NCBI RefSeq assembly: GCF_000981805.1
Contig: NZ_CP011132.1
Location: 1,798,001 to 1,862,000, forward strand
DNA length: 64,000 bases
Reading direction: 5' to 3'
Source of the DNA: Citrobacter amalonaticus Y19
GTDB taxonomy: Bacteria > Pseudomonadota > Gammaproteobacteria > Enterobacterales > Enterobacteriaceae
In this document: positions 45,192 to 54,425 of the stretch, in pieces
Position numbering within the stretch: the stretch's first letter is position 1
Layout of the letters: the number at the start of each line of letters is the position of its first letter
Translations under genes and position numbers: made by a program
Notes under the pieces: model-generated
What the model was told of the DNA's origin: nothing
The model's database searches: none
What the model saw: only the letters and a program-made list of their open reading frames with translations

Positions 45192-45454
45192 TCCCCTTTT
45201 CAGGCAAGCTTGCTGAAACAGCCGGTTATTTCCGAATTTAATCTTATTGGGGCGTATCTTTACCAAAAGTAAGTGCGCCCGATCACGCTTTTCTCCGGCA
45301 TTTTGTCACTATTGTTTAATCGTTATGCCATTTTTTGATCAAAATCAGCATCCGAAGCCTAACTCTTTGGTGTTATGCCTCATGGGTAAAATGTGAACAA
45401 CATCACGCAGCACTTCCTGAGAGGAAGTACGTTGTTTTCAATACGGGGTGAGAA

Positions 45455-45700
45455 ATGGCATTAGTAAAGGCAAGTTTGAAGTTATTTGGTGGGGATACTG
45501 TGGTAGTACGCTGTTCTGAGTGTTGCCACATTCATCTGATGAGCGAGAAGAATCACGTTAAAGACGCGCAGACCGACATATTAAGCGTGCAAAATCGTGA
45601 TAACGCGTGGTTGACCGTACCGTATACCGGCGTCTGGAATGTCCTGATCGACAGCCATAGCCAGTCACTGGAACATTCCATCAGTTATATCGCCGCCTGA
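45455..45700 (+). CDS. Small DUF1883-like protein
   Basis: 81 residues, no signal peptide or membrane helix, preceded by GGGGTGAG. The pattern GGDTVVVRCS...HIHLM followed by LTVPYTGVWNVLIDSHS resembles the DUF1883 fold as I know it (hydrophobic-Gly-Asp start, later VP-x-x-G-x-W-x-V-x-ID). Three cysteines cluster at CSECC. Not present at this position in E. coli K-12, where ychN is followed directly by chaC. Function unknown. A 260-base gap upstream should hold its promoter. Confidence 0.7.
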   Translation: MALVKASLKLFGGDTVVVRCSECCHIHLMSEKNHVKDAQTDILSVQNRDNAWLTVPYTGVWNVLIDSHSQSLEHSISYIAA

Positions 45701-45710
45701 TACGCAAATC

Positions 45711-45738
45711 GCCCGGTAGCGCTTACGCCTACCGGGCT
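45711..45738. repeat. Single REP-like palindrome
   Basis: GCCCGGTA (45711-45718) with TACCGGGC (45730-45737), 11 bases after the stop of the small gene and just before the chaC stop; the same core as the REP at 31825. May act as a shared transcription end. Confidence 0.75.
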
Positions 45739-45748
45739 GATATAAACC

Positions 45749-46444
45749 TTACGCGAAACCCGGTCGCAAAACGCCTTCCGGAAGAGATTCACCTAACAAA
45801 CCGCGCACGTTCGTCACCAGGTCGTTAAGACATTCATCCTGCATCCCCAGTTTCTGCAATTCCTGTTCGAGCGAAAACAGATACTGCGCGTTGGTGCCAA
45901 GCGGCCCACTGGCGGCAGCAATCAGCGGGGCAATAATTTGCGCACGCGTGTCCGACTCATACAGCGGATGGCGCGGATCCATAATAAACACCAGCGCATT
46001 CACCGTTTGCCCGTCGTCCAGCGCCAGTTGACACCAGGTGGGCAAATAGCAGCCGGTGATCATTTCTCGCTTCCACAGCAGAGTTAACTCCTGCTCAAGC
46101 GAAGCATCCGGGAGACGATAGGCCACGCCGGTGGTGCGCCCGCCCTCTTTTAGTGCGAGCATTCGTCCCGGCTGGCACGCGGTTCCGCGCCCTGCCGTGA
46201 GACGCAGGCAAAATGCCCGATGCCATCCCACCAGCGTACCGGTACATGACTCCTCAAACTCTAACGCCGGGTTCCACATCAACGATCCATAACCGAAGAT
46301 CCACACCGGTCCATCATCTGGTCGGCAAGCCAGCGTCGCCGCAAGGGACGCCGCACGTTGCTCTGCTGACCATAAGAGTGATTCTTCAATAGCACCAAAT
46401 GCCGTTTTACAATCGGCATTCATCAAGAAATCACGCGTTAACAC
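45749..46444 (-). CDS. chaC: Glutathione-specific gamma-glutamylcyclotransferase ChaC
   Basis: Degrades glutathione to 5-oxoproline and Cys-Gly. 231 residues if started at GTG 46444 (VLTRDFLMNADCK, which aligns with E. coli MITRDFL); a longer frame to 46501 is unsupported. Substrate-binding signature GYGSLMWNP at about 50-58; catalytic Glu expected in the middle of the gamma-glutamylcyclotransferase fold. Second half of the chaB-chaC pair, same direction as chaB, opposite to chaA. Confidence 0.94.
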   Translation of the reverse strand: MLTRDFLMNADCKTAFGAIEESLLWSAEQRAASLAATLACRPDDGPVWIFGYGSLMWNPALEFEESCTGTLVGWHRAFCLRLTAGRGTACQPGRMLALKEGGRTTGVAYRLPDASLEQELTLLWKREMITGCYLPTWCQLALDDGQTVNALVFIMDPRHPLYESDTRAQIIAPLIAAASGPLGTNAQYLFSLEQELQKLGMQDECLNDLVTNVRGLLGESLPEGVLRPGFA

Positions 46445-46639
46445 CTTACACCTCCGCCACTGCATACTTCCCTGCGACAACTTTTGACGCCTTCCGGGCA
46501 TTTTAACTGCTCATTTTGAAACCAATATCACGACAATATGCAATTCGCGGGCCGCTTGCAAGGCGGCAACGGGTGCAGGTAGCACGATTCGCTTACGCAT
46601 TCACGGGGGTGATCACGTTAGACCTTATAATTTAAATGG

Positions 46640-46870
46640 TTAGGTTTTCTTATGCCACTTCTCGTCTTCGCCTTTGGCATACTCTTTTTTCACTGCCGCC
46701 CACGCGACTTTGTGCGCGGTCTCTTCTCGACTGGCATCATCGCGGCGGTCGGCTTTGTCCTTGTACTGCTCCCAGGCGCTATTGAACGCCTCCTTGTAGA
46801 TCTCCTGGGCATGGGCGGGTAAGACGTGTTGTACACTGTCTGGCAGATCTTTTTTCGCATGATAAGGCAT
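46640..46870 (-). CDS. chaB: ChaB family protein (putative cation transport regulator)
   Basis: 76 residues, as in E. coli, rich in charged residues, with the ChaB fold core HVLPAHAQEIYKEAFNSAWEQYKDK. Proposed regulator of ChaA; evidence in the literature is thin. Two adjacent in-frame ATG codons; the second (46870) has GGAG at 6 bases and gives the E. coli length. Divergent from chaA. Confidence 0.92.
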   Translation of the reverse strand: MPYHAKKDLPDSVQHVLPAHAQEIYKEAFNSAWEQYKDKADRRDDASREETAHKVAWAAVKKEYAKGEDEKWHKKT

Positions 46871-47143
46871 CATTGACTCCGCTTTTTGGCTAAACCTTAA
46901 GTGTGGTCATCCCAGGCTTTCTCTGCCACTGCGAAGAGGTTTATTCATCCTGCATCAATCATAAGGTGCTGTTATTTAACTACTCTACAGACAAGAGTTT
47001 CTCTTTCTGTCGTTTTAAAGGTGAAAGGCCGGAATGCCGTAAAATTTCGTAAAATATCACCAGAAAGCCTACGTTTTCTGTTATTTTTTACCCGCTTTAT
47101 TACATTTATAACTAAAATCGACCTGCAGAGATGGAGAGCATTC

Positions 47144-48244
47144 ATGACACATGCACAAGAGGCGGTGAAAACCCGCCATAAGGAGACGTCGCTTATTTTC
47201 CCGGTTGTGGCGCTGGTAGTGCTGTTCCTTTGGGGAGGCAGCCATTCACTACCAGCGGTAATCGGCATTAACCTTCTGGCCCTGATTGGTATTTTAAGCA
47301 GCGCCTTTAGCGTTGTTCGTCACGCCGACGTACTGGCCCACCGCCTCGGCGAACCCTACGGCTCACTCATTCTGAGTCTGTCAGTGGTCATTCTCGAAGT
47401 TAGCCTGATCTCAGCTCTGATGGCGACCGGCGATGCGGCGCCGACGCTGATGCGCGACACGCTCTATTCCATCATCATGATTGTGACCGGTGGTCTGGTG
47501 GGCTTTTCACTGTTACTGGGCGGGCGTAAATTCGCCACTCAGTATATGAACCTGTTCGGGATTAAACAGTATCTGATTGCCCTGTTTCCGCTGGCGATTA
47601 TCGTGCTGGTGTTTCCAATGGCGCTGCCCGGCGCGAATTTCACCACCGGCCAGGCACTGTTGGTGGCCTTAATTTCTGCCGCGATGTACGGCGTGTTTCT
47701 GCTCATTCAAACCAAAACTCACCAGAGCCTGTTTGTCTATGAGCATGAAGATGACAGCGACGACGATGACCCGCATCACGGTAAACCCTCTGCGCACAGC
47801 AATGTGTGGCATGCCATCTGGCTGGTGATTCATCTGATTGCGGTGATTGCCGTCACCAAAATGAACGCGAACCCGCTGGAGACACTGCTGACTGAACTGA
47901 ACGCCCCGGTCGCCTTTACCGGCTTCCTGGTCGCACTGCTGATCCTCTCCCCGGAAGGACTTGGGGCGCTGAAAGCGGTGTTGAATAATCAGGTACAGAG
48001 AGCGATGAACCTGTTCTTTGGGTCGGTGCTGGCCACCATCTCCCTGACGGTACCGGTGGTGACGCTGATTGCATGGGCAACGGGGAATGACCTGGTGTTC
48101 GGCTTAGGCGCACCGGAAATGGTGGTGATGGTGGCGTCACTGGTGCTGTGCCATATCTCGTTCTCGACGGGGCGCACCAACGTGCTGAACGGCGCGGCGC
48201 ATCTGGCACTGTTTATCGCCTATCTGATGACGATATTCGCCTGA
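47144..48244 (+). CDS. chaA: Na+/Ca2+ and K+ : H+ antiporter ChaA
   Basis: Inner-membrane cation/proton antiporter active at alkaline pH. From ATG 47144 (GGAG upstream) 366 residues as in E. coli; the frame open since 46901 has no ribosome site. Eleven or so helices in two repeats, each with an acidic motif: SVVILEVSLISALM and LILSPEGLGALKAV, and an acidic cytoplasmic loop EHEDDSDDDDPHHGK. E. coli K-12 has the ldrABC/rdl toxin-antitoxin repeats between chaA and kdsA; the 53-base gap here shows they are absent. Confidence 0.96.
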   Translation: MTHAQEAVKTRHKETSLIFPVVALVVLFLWGGSHSLPAVIGINLLALIGILSSAFSVVRHADVLAHRLGEPYGSLILSLSVVILEVSLISALMATGDAAPTLMRDTLYSIIMIVTGGLVGFSLLLGGRKFATQYMNLFGIKQYLIALFPLAIIVLVFPMALPGANFTTGQALLVALISAAMYGVFLLIQTKTHQSLFVYEHEDDSDDDDPHHGKPSAHSNVWHAIWLVIHLIAVIAVTKMNANPLETLLTELNAPVAFTGFLVALLILSPEGLGALKAVLNNQVQRAMNLFFGSVLATISLTVPVVTLIAWATGNDLVFGLGAPEMVVMVASLVLCHISFSTGRTNVLNGAAHLALFIAYLMTIFA

Positions 48245-48255
48245 CCTTTCAGGCA

Positions 48256-48286
48256 AACAAAACCCCGCCGCGGCGGGGTTTTTTGT
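48256..48286. terminator. Bidirectional chaA/kdsA terminator
   Basis: Perfect palindrome AACCCCGCCG / CGGCGGGGTT (48261-48280) with A-rich left and T-rich right flanks, between the two converging stops. Confidence 0.9.
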
Positions 48287-48297
48287 TTCTGCGAGAC

Positions 48298-49152
48298 TTA
48301 GTTCTCGGTATCCAGCTCGTCGAAGCTTTTCACCAGGTCGTCAACCGCTTTCATCTGCACAAGGAACTGTTCCAGCTTCGCCAGAGGCAGCGCGGACGGG
48401 CCGTCACACTTCGCGTTGGCCGGATCCGGGTGCGCTTCGATGAACAGACCGGCCAGGCCGACCGCCATACCGGCACGCGCCAGCTCAGTCACCTGACCGC
48501 GACGACCGCCAGAGGCCGCGCCGAACGGGTCGCGGCACTGCAGCGCATGGGTCACGTCGAAAATAACCGGGCTGTTACCGGAGACTTTCTTCATCACGCT
48601 GAAGCCCAGCATATCGACAACCAGGTTGTCATAACCGAAGTTTGCCCCACGGTCACACAGGATCACCTTGTCGTTACCGCCCTCATGGAATTTATCCACG
48701 ATGTTGCCCATCTGACCCGGGCTCACGAATTGCGGTTTCTTGACGTTGATGACTGCGCCGGTTTTCGCCATCGCTTCCACCAGATCGGTCTGACGCGCGA
48801 GGAACGCCGGTAACTGAATCACATCCACAACGTCAGCAACCGGCTGCGCCTGGCTGGCTTCATGAACGTCGGTGATCACTTTCACGCCAAAGGTCTGTTT
48901 CAGTTCCTGGAAGATTTTCATCCCTTCTTCCAGGCCCGGTCCACGGTAGGAGTGGATAGAGGAACGGTTGGCTTTATCAAAAGAGGCCTTGAACACGTAA
49001 GGGATACCCAGTTTCTGGGTAACGGTCACGTAGTGCTCACAAATGCGCATCGCCAGATCGCGCGATTCCAGCACGTTCATCCCGCCAAACAGCACGAACG
49101 GCAGATCGTTTGCTACCTTGATGTCGCCAATGCTAACCACTTTTTGTTTCAT
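48298..49152 (-). CDS. kdsA: KDO-8-phosphate synthase
   Basis: Condenses phosphoenolpyruvate and arabinose-5-phosphate to KDO-8-phosphate for LPS inner core. 284 residues, full length, TIM barrel. LFGGMNVLESRD near the N-terminus, KASFDKANRSSIHSYRGPG and CDRGANFGYDNLVVD line the substrate site. Metal-independent class by resemblance to the E. coli enzyme. Last gene of the hemA-prfA-prmC-sirB2-sirB1-kdsA string. Confidence 0.97.
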   Translation of the reverse strand: MKQKVVSIGDIKVANDLPFVLFGGMNVLESRDLAMRICEHYVTVTQKLGIPYVFKASFDKANRSSIHSYRGPGLEEGMKIFQELKQTFGVKVITDVHEASQAQPVADVVDVIQLPAFLARQTDLVEAMAKTGAVINVKKPQFVSPGQMGNIVDKFHEGGNDKVILCDRGANFGYDNLVVDMLGFSVMKKVSGNSPVIFDVTHALQCRDPFGAASGGRRGQVTELARAGMAVGLAGLFIEAHPDPANAKCDGPSALPLAKLEQFLVQMKAVDDLVKSFDELDTEN

Positions 49153-49188
49153 AGGATCGCCTTAATGATGAGTAAGAATGTCGATAAA

Positions 49189-49998
49189 TTAATGCAGGAC
49201 AATTTGCTTGTGCGAGATGTTATTAATCTGCGCACGAATCATTTCGCTGATCGGGTCTTCCGGACACTGCTCAACGAAATAGCTTAAATCGGTCAGCGCG
49301 ACATGTTCACATTCCAGTTGCGCATAAATTAAGCCCCGGTCACGTATTTCGTACGGATCTTCCGGGTTAAATTGCAGTAACGCTTCACTCGCCCGCAGCG
49401 CCAGCTCCATCTGTTGTTCTTCCATTAAGGAAGATTTCAGGGTGTCCAGCAGCTTGCGAATCACTTCTGCGTTATCCGCTTCGTCCAGGTCTTCGTTAAA
49501 TAACTCTGCGACCGGACTGATATTCCCCTTCAGCCACACTTCCAGCGTATGCTCATTCAACGTTTCACCATTGAACGGATTGATGAGCCACATTTCGCCT
49601 TCCAGCGACTCAATACGCAAAATAAGCTGCGTCGGGAAAATCACCGGTACCAGCGGCAATGACAACCGGTTGGCGATCCACAATAGGATCGCCCCCAGCG
49701 ATACCGCGCTGCCCTGGCGGTTCTTCAGTACCTGGTCAAGCCATAATGCGTCGGACAAACGGTAAACGCCGCGGGTGTCAGTAAAACCCCACTCGCCGTA
49801 GAAAAGTGCCAGCAATTTTTCCAGTTGCTCATCCTGAGACAAAAGCTGGCTAATTTCTTCTTGCGCCTGGCTGACCAGACGTTCCAGCTCGTCATAGACA
49901 GTTTGCGAAGGAAAATCCAGGCGGATCGATTCCGATGCCAGGATCATCCCGTCGCACAATGGCGCTTTATTAAATTCGAAATCAGCTAACGACCTCAT
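49189..49998 (-). CDS. sirB1: SirB1 family protein (transglutaminase-like, TPR)
   Basis: 269 residues; also called YchA in E. coli. N-terminal transglutaminase-like core (LLWIANRLSLPLVPVIFPTQLILRI) and a C-terminal TPR-like half (LRASEALLQFNPEDPYEIRDRGLIYAQL). The function is unsettled; the Salmonella locus was named for an effect on sirC/invasion genes. Conserved position between prmC-sirB2 and kdsA. Confidence 0.93.
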   Translation of the reverse strand: MRSLADFEFNKAPLCDGMILASESIRLDFPSQTVYDELERLVSQAQEEISQLLSQDEQLEKLLALFYGEWGFTDTRGVYRLSDALWLDQVLKNRQGSAVSLGAILLWIANRLSLPLVPVIFPTQLILRIESLEGEMWLINPFNGETLNEHTLEVWLKGNISPVAELFNEDLDEADNAEVIRKLLDTLKSSLMEEQQMELALRASEALLQFNPEDPYEIRDRGLIYAQLECEHVALTDLSYFVEQCPEDPISEMIRAQINNISHKQIVLH

Positions 49999-50001
49999 GA
50001 C

Positions 50002-50394
50002 CTACCCCAGTAACGGTATTTTTGTGGTGGCGAGTTTAATGATGATGTACAGCACCACCAGCGCCAGCAGAAACGCGAATAACCGCGCCTGCCGACTGCG
50101 CGCCCGACGGTAATCGAGCGCAATAAAACCCAAAACGATGTAAATGATAACCCCAAACAGCTTCTCAGTCAGCCATGTCCCCTGCTCCGTGAATGGCAGG
50201 ATGTGCGTTTTAGCGATCAAACCCACGCCACTGAGCAGCAAAAGCGTGTCAACAACCGGCGGGACGACGCGCGTCCAGCGCGCGTGAGCCCGCGCAGAGT
50301 GACATTCATGCCACCCATAGCGCAACACAAACAGACTAATGGAAAGCGCAATACTGATGAGGTGAACGCTGAGCAAAAGCGTGACGCTGTTCAT
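50002..50394 (-). CDS. sirB2: SirB2 family inner-membrane protein
   Basis: 130 residues, four predicted membrane helices (e.g. LLLSVHLISIALSISLFVLRY, ARLFAFLLALVVLYIII); YchQ in E. coli. Function unknown. Overlaps prmC by 4 bases and precedes sirB1 by 3, so it is translated as part of the same operon. Confidence 0.93.
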   Translation of the reverse strand: MNSVTLLLSVHLISIALSISLFVLRYGWHECHSARAHARWTRVVPPVVDTLLLLSGVGLIAKTHILPFTEQGTWLTEKLFGVIIYIVLGFIALDYRRARSRQARLFAFLLALVVLYIIIKLATTKIPLLG

Positions 50395-51224
50395 GCAGGT
50401 TTACGTCCGAGCGTAATGCGCTCGTTATCGCCATAATCACGACAGGTTTCTACCGCCTGGTAGCCCGCGCGAATGAAGGCGTCACGTACGGCAGCGCCCT
50501 GCTGCCAGCCATGCTCGAGTAGCAGAAAACCGCCCGCTTCCAGCCGCGTACGAGATTGTTCGATAATGTGCACAATGTCGGCCATTCCGCCATCGCGGGC
50601 GACCAGGGCGGTCAGCGGCTCAAAGCGGACATCGCCCTGCACCAGATGCGGATCCTGTTCGTCAATGTACGGCGGATTGCTGACAATCATCGTAAACTGC
50701 TGTCCCGGCAAGGCGCTAAACCAGTCGCTTTGCTGGATGCGAACATTGTGAATGGCCAACTGTGTGGCATTACGCTGCGCCAGTTCAACCGCATCCGGCA
50801 TTCTGTCAACCGCCGTGACCTCACAGTCAGGGCGTTCAGACGCCAGCGCCAGCGCAATCGCGCCGGTGCCGGTACCGAGATCGAGAATACGGCACGGGTC
50901 CGATGGCAGTCGCGCCAGCGCCTGTTCCACCAGACATTCGGTATCCGGACGCGGGATAAGCGTGGCGGGCGAGACAAACAACGGCAATGACCAGAACTCG
51001 CGTACGCCGGTTAAGTGCGCGATGGGTTCCCCTTGTTTACGACGTGCCAGTAACCCGTCCAGTTGTTCACGCTGGGCGTCGGTTATTGCCGTTTCACCAA
51101 ATGCCAGGATGAACGTGCGCCCTTTACCGGTCACAAATTCGAGTAAGATCTCGGCATCGCGGCGCGGGCTTTCACTCTCCTGTAGCTGGCTTATCGCCTC
51201 ACGTAACCAGTGCTGAAAATCCAT
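50391..51224 (-). CDS. prmC: Release factor glutamine methyltransferase PrmC (HemK)
   Basis: Methylates the Gln of the GGQ motif in RF1 and RF2, increasing peptide release. 277 residues. N-terminal substrate-binding helices (1-80), SAM motif ILDLGTGTGAIALALA (about 113), and the catalytic NPPY in MIVSNPPYIDEQD (about 183). Its start coincides with the prfA stop (1-base overlap), matching the functional pairing. Confidence 0.97.
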   Translation of the reverse strand: MDFQHWLREAISQLQESESPRRDAEILLEFVTGKGRTFILAFGETAITDAQREQLDGLLARRKQGEPIAHLTGVREFWSLPLFVSPATLIPRPDTECLVEQALARLPSDPCRILDLGTGTGAIALALASERPDCEVTAVDRMPDAVELAQRNATQLAIHNVRIQQSDWFSALPGQQFTMIVSNPPYIDEQDPHLVQGDVRFEPLTALVARDGGMADIVHIIEQSRTRLEAGGFLLLEHGWQQGAAVRDAFIRAGYQAVETCRDYGDNERITLGRKPA

Positions 51225-52306
51225 TATTCCTGCTCGGACAGCGCCGCCAGTTGATCGGCCTGGTATTCCTGCACAATAGGCTCAATCAGCATATCCAGTT
51301 TACCTTCCATCGCTTCATCCAGACGGTAGAGCGTCAGGTTGATGCGGTGATCGGTCACACGCCCCTGCGGGAAGTTGTAGGTCCGGTTACGGTCGCTGCG
51401 ATCGCCGCTGCCCAGCAGGTTGCGACGCGTTGATGCTTCCGCCTGCTGACGTCGTGCCACTTCGGCTGCGCGAATACGCGCACCCAGTACCGACATCGCT
51501 TTGGCTTTGTTTTTGTGCTGCGAACGTTCGTCCTGACACTCCACCACAATGCCGGTCGGCAGGTGGGTAATACGGATGGCGGAGTCGGTGGTGTTAACGT
51601 GCTGGCCACCCGCCCCGGAGGAACGGAAGGTATCAATACGCAGATCGGCCGGATTAATATCCGGCAGCTCGGCTTCCGGCAACTCCGGCATCACCGCCAC
51701 GGTACAGGCGGAAGTGTGGATACGTCCCTGCGATTCTGTAGCCGGTACGCGCTGCACGCGATGTCCACCGGATTCAAATTTCAGGCGGCCATAGACGCCG
51801 TCGCCGCTGATCTTGGCGATAATCTCTTTATAACCACCGTGCTCGCCTTCGCTGGCGCTCATGATCTCCACCCGCCAGCGGCGTGTTTCCGCATAGCGGC
51901 TGTACATGCGGAAAAGATCGCCGGCAAACAAAGCCGCTTCATCGCCGCCGGTCCCGGCACGAACTTCCAGAAACGCATTGCGCTCATCGTCCGGATCTTT
52001 CGGCAGCAGTAGTACCTGTAACTGCTGTTCCAGTTGTTCACTCTTGTCTTTCGCTTCGCGCAGTTCTTCCTGCGCCATCTCACGCATTTCAGGATCGTCG
52101 AGCATCATTTGTGCCGTTTCGATATCGTCCTGAATCTGTTGCCAGTCCGTAAAACAGCGAGAAACATCGCTAAGTTGTGCATACTCGCGCGACAGTGCGC
52201 GAAAACGTTCCTGGTCTGCGATGGTTCCCGCATCACCCAGCAGCGCCTGAACTTCTTCATGGCGTTCATGCAGGGCTTCCAGTTTGGCAACGATAGAAGG
52301 CTTCAT
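51224..52306 (-). CDS. prfA: Peptide chain release factor 1
   Basis: RF1, releases the peptide at UAG and UAA. 360 residues. The catalytic GGQ is in RSSGAGGQHVNTTDSAIR (about 225-242), and the anticodon-like PxT motif is PAT in VQRVPATESQG (about 186). Lies 37 bases after hemA and overlaps prmC. Confidence 0.98.
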   Translation of the reverse strand: MKPSIVAKLEALHERHEEVQALLGDAGTIADQERFRALSREYAQLSDVSRCFTDWQQIQDDIETAQMMLDDPEMREMAQEELREAKDKSEQLEQQLQVLLLPKDPDDERNAFLEVRAGTGGDEAALFAGDLFRMYSRYAETRRWRVEIMSASEGEHGGYKEIIAKISGDGVYGRLKFESGGHRVQRVPATESQGRIHTSACTVAVMPELPEAELPDINPADLRIDTFRSSGAGGQHVNTTDSAIRITHLPTGIVVECQDERSQHKNKAKAMSVLGARIRAAEVARRQQAEASTRRNLLGSGDRSDRNRTYNFPQGRVTDHRINLTLYRLDEAMEGKLDMLIEPIVQEYQADQLAALSEQE

Positions 52307-52343
52307 AGGCGTAAATGCACCTTGTAAAAAGAAGGGTGTGTTG

Positions 52344-53600
52344 CTACTCCAGCCCGAGGCTGTCGCGCAAAATATTCAGGCGTTCGTCATCCCCGTCACG
52401 GGCGGCCTGCTGAAGAGATTTGGTTGGCGCATGGATCAGGCGATTGGTCAGTTTCCATGCCAGATCCTGCATAATGGTCTGCGCGTCGCCACCCTGTTCC
52501 AGAGCGGCAAGCGCTTTCGCGGTCAATTCATCACGTACCTGCTCAGACTGACTACGGTATTCACGAATGGTTTCACTGGCACCCTGAGCGCGCAGCCAGG
52601 CCATAAACTCGCTGGTTTCCTGCGCGACAATCGTTTCGGCTTCCACTGCCGCGGCTTTGCGCTGCGCCAGGTTGTGCGAAATGATGCTTTGCAGATCGTC
52701 AACGCTATAGAGATAAGCGTTCGCCAGATTGCCAACTTCCGGTTCGACATCGCGCGGAACGGCGATATCCACCAGCAGCATCGGCTGATTGCGACGGCTT
52801 TTCAGCGCGCGCTCCACCATCCCTTTGCCGATAATGGGCAACGGGCTGGCGGTTGAACTGATGATAATGTCGGCTTCACGCAGACGTTCGTCGATGTCGC
52901 TGAGCGCAATGACTTCAGCCCCCACTTCATCGGCCAGAACCTGCGCCCGCTCGCGGGTGCGGTTGGCGATGATCATCTTCTGCACGTTGTGTTCACGCAG
53001 ATGACGCGCCACCAGTTCGATGGTTTCTCCCGCGCCGACCAGCAGCACGGTAACCGTGGAGAGTGATTCAAAGATCTGGCGCGCCAGCGTACAGGCGGCA
53101 AACGCAACGGACACGGCGCTGGCACCGATATCGGTTTCCGTACGGACTCGTTTGGCGACAGAGAAAGATTTCTGGAACATGCGTTCCAGCGCGCTGGCGT
53201 TCAGGTGGCCTTTTTGCGAATCCGCAAAGGCTTTTTTCACCTGGCCGAGAATTTGCGGCTCGCCCAGCACCAGCGAATCCAGACCGCTGGCGACACGCAT
53301 CAGATGACTGACCGCGTCGTTATCCTGGTGCCAGTAGAGGCTGCTGCGCAGTTCCTCTTCGTTGAGATTATGGTAATCGCATAACCAACGAATCAGCGCC
53401 TCTTGCAGATTGTCCTGCTCTTCCACACTGAGATACAGCTCCGTGCGGTTACACGTCGACAACACCACGCCGCCCTGCACCATTGGCTGCGCAAGCAGGC
53501 TTTCCAGCGCCTGATCGAGCGTATCCGGCGAAAACGTTACGCGTTCTCGCAGCGATACAGGTGCCGTCTTATGGTTAATGCCGAGCGCTAAAAGGGTCAT
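52344..53600 (-). CDS. hemA: Glutamyl-tRNA reductase HemA
   Basis: First committed step of C5 tetrapyrrole synthesis, reducing Glu-tRNA to glutamate-1-semialdehyde with NADPH. 418 residues. Active-site Cys50 in VLSTCNRTELYL; NADPH domain with LLVGAGETIELVARHL (about 181). N-terminal LALGINHKTAP is the region that confers heme-regulated proteolysis in enterics. First gene of its operon, divergent from lolB, the usual arrangement. Confidence 0.97.
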   Translation of the reverse strand: MTLLALGINHKTAPVSLRERVTFSPDTLDQALESLLAQPMVQGGVVLSTCNRTELYLSVEEQDNLQEALIRWLCDYHNLNEEELRSSLYWHQDNDAVSHLMRVASGLDSLVLGEPQILGQVKKAFADSQKGHLNASALERMFQKSFSVAKRVRTETDIGASAVSVAFAACTLARQIFESLSTVTVLLVGAGETIELVARHLREHNVQKMIIANRTRERAQVLADEVGAEVIALSDIDERLREADIIISSTASPLPIIGKGMVERALKSRRNQPMLLVDIAVPRDVEPEVGNLANAYLYSVDDLQSIISHNLAQRKAAAVEAETIVAQETSEFMAWLRAQGASETIREYRSQSEQVRDELTAKALAALEQGGDAQTIMQDLAWKLTNRLIHAPTKSLQQAARDGDDERLNILRDSLGLE

Positions 53601-53801
53601 GTCTGCGGGAGTAGTACCAGCGTTGATATGGTTAGTCTGCTCGCATCATACAGGATGCGCGGAATCAATAAAAGAGAGCGCCCCCTTTTGGAGTAATAGC
53701 TTATCGCTCAAATTAAGATAACGTGAACGTAGACGATATACCCGCACAGCGCTAGCATTAAGGGTTATTATTGCAACATATCACAAGGATTCGTCATCAT
53801 T

Positions 53802-54425
53802 ATGACCCTGCCTGACTTTCGCCTGATCCGCCTGCTTCCGCTGGCAAGCCTGGTCCTGACCGCCTGTACGCTCAACGCGCCGAAAGGCCCGGGGAAGAGC
53901 CCGGACTCTCCTCAATGGCGGCAGCATCAGCAGGATGTCCGCCAATTAAATCAGTATCAGACGCGCGGCGCGTTTGCCTATATTTCCGACGAACAGAAGG
54001 TCTATGCGCGCTTCTTCTGGCAGCAGACCGGCCAGGATCGCTATCGCCTGCTGCTGACCAACCCGCTTGGCAGCACCGAGCTTGAACTGAATGCGCAGCC
54101 GGGTAACGTGCAGTTAATGGATAACAAAGGCCAGCGCTATACCGCTGACGATGCCGAAGAGATGATCGGCAAGCTGACCGGTATGCCGATCCCGCTGAAC
54201 AGCCTGCGCCAGTGGATCCTCGGCCTTCCAGGCGACGCCACTGACTACAAGCTTGACGACCAGTATCGCCTGAGCGAAGTGAATTACCGCCAGGACGGAA
54301 AAAACTGGAAGGTGGTCTACAGCGCGTACGACAGCAAAACGACTCCGGCGATGCCCGCCAATATGGAACTCTCTGACGGCGCTCAGCGTATCAAGCTGAA
54401 AATGGATAACTGGATCGTGAAATGA
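53802..54425 (+). CDS. lolB: Outer-membrane lipoprotein receptor LolB
   Basis: Accepts lipoproteins from LolA and inserts them into the outer membrane; essential in E. coli. 207 residues with signal peptide and lipobox LTAC (Cys about 21) followed by T, not Asp, consistent with outer-membrane sorting. LolB barrel segment ARFFWQQTGQDRYRLLLTNPLG includes the protruding-loop region. Stop overlaps the ispE start by 4 bases. Confidence 0.97.
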   Translation: MTLPDFRLIRLLPLASLVLTACTLNAPKGPGKSPDSPQWRQHQQDVRQLNQYQTRGAFAYISDEQKVYARFFWQQTGQDRYRLLLTNPLGSTELELNAQPGNVQLMDNKGQRYTADDAEEMIGKLTGMPIPLNSLRQWILGLPGDATDYKLDDQYRLSEVNYRQDGKNWKVVYSAYDSKTTPAMPANMELSDGAQRIKLKMDNWIVK

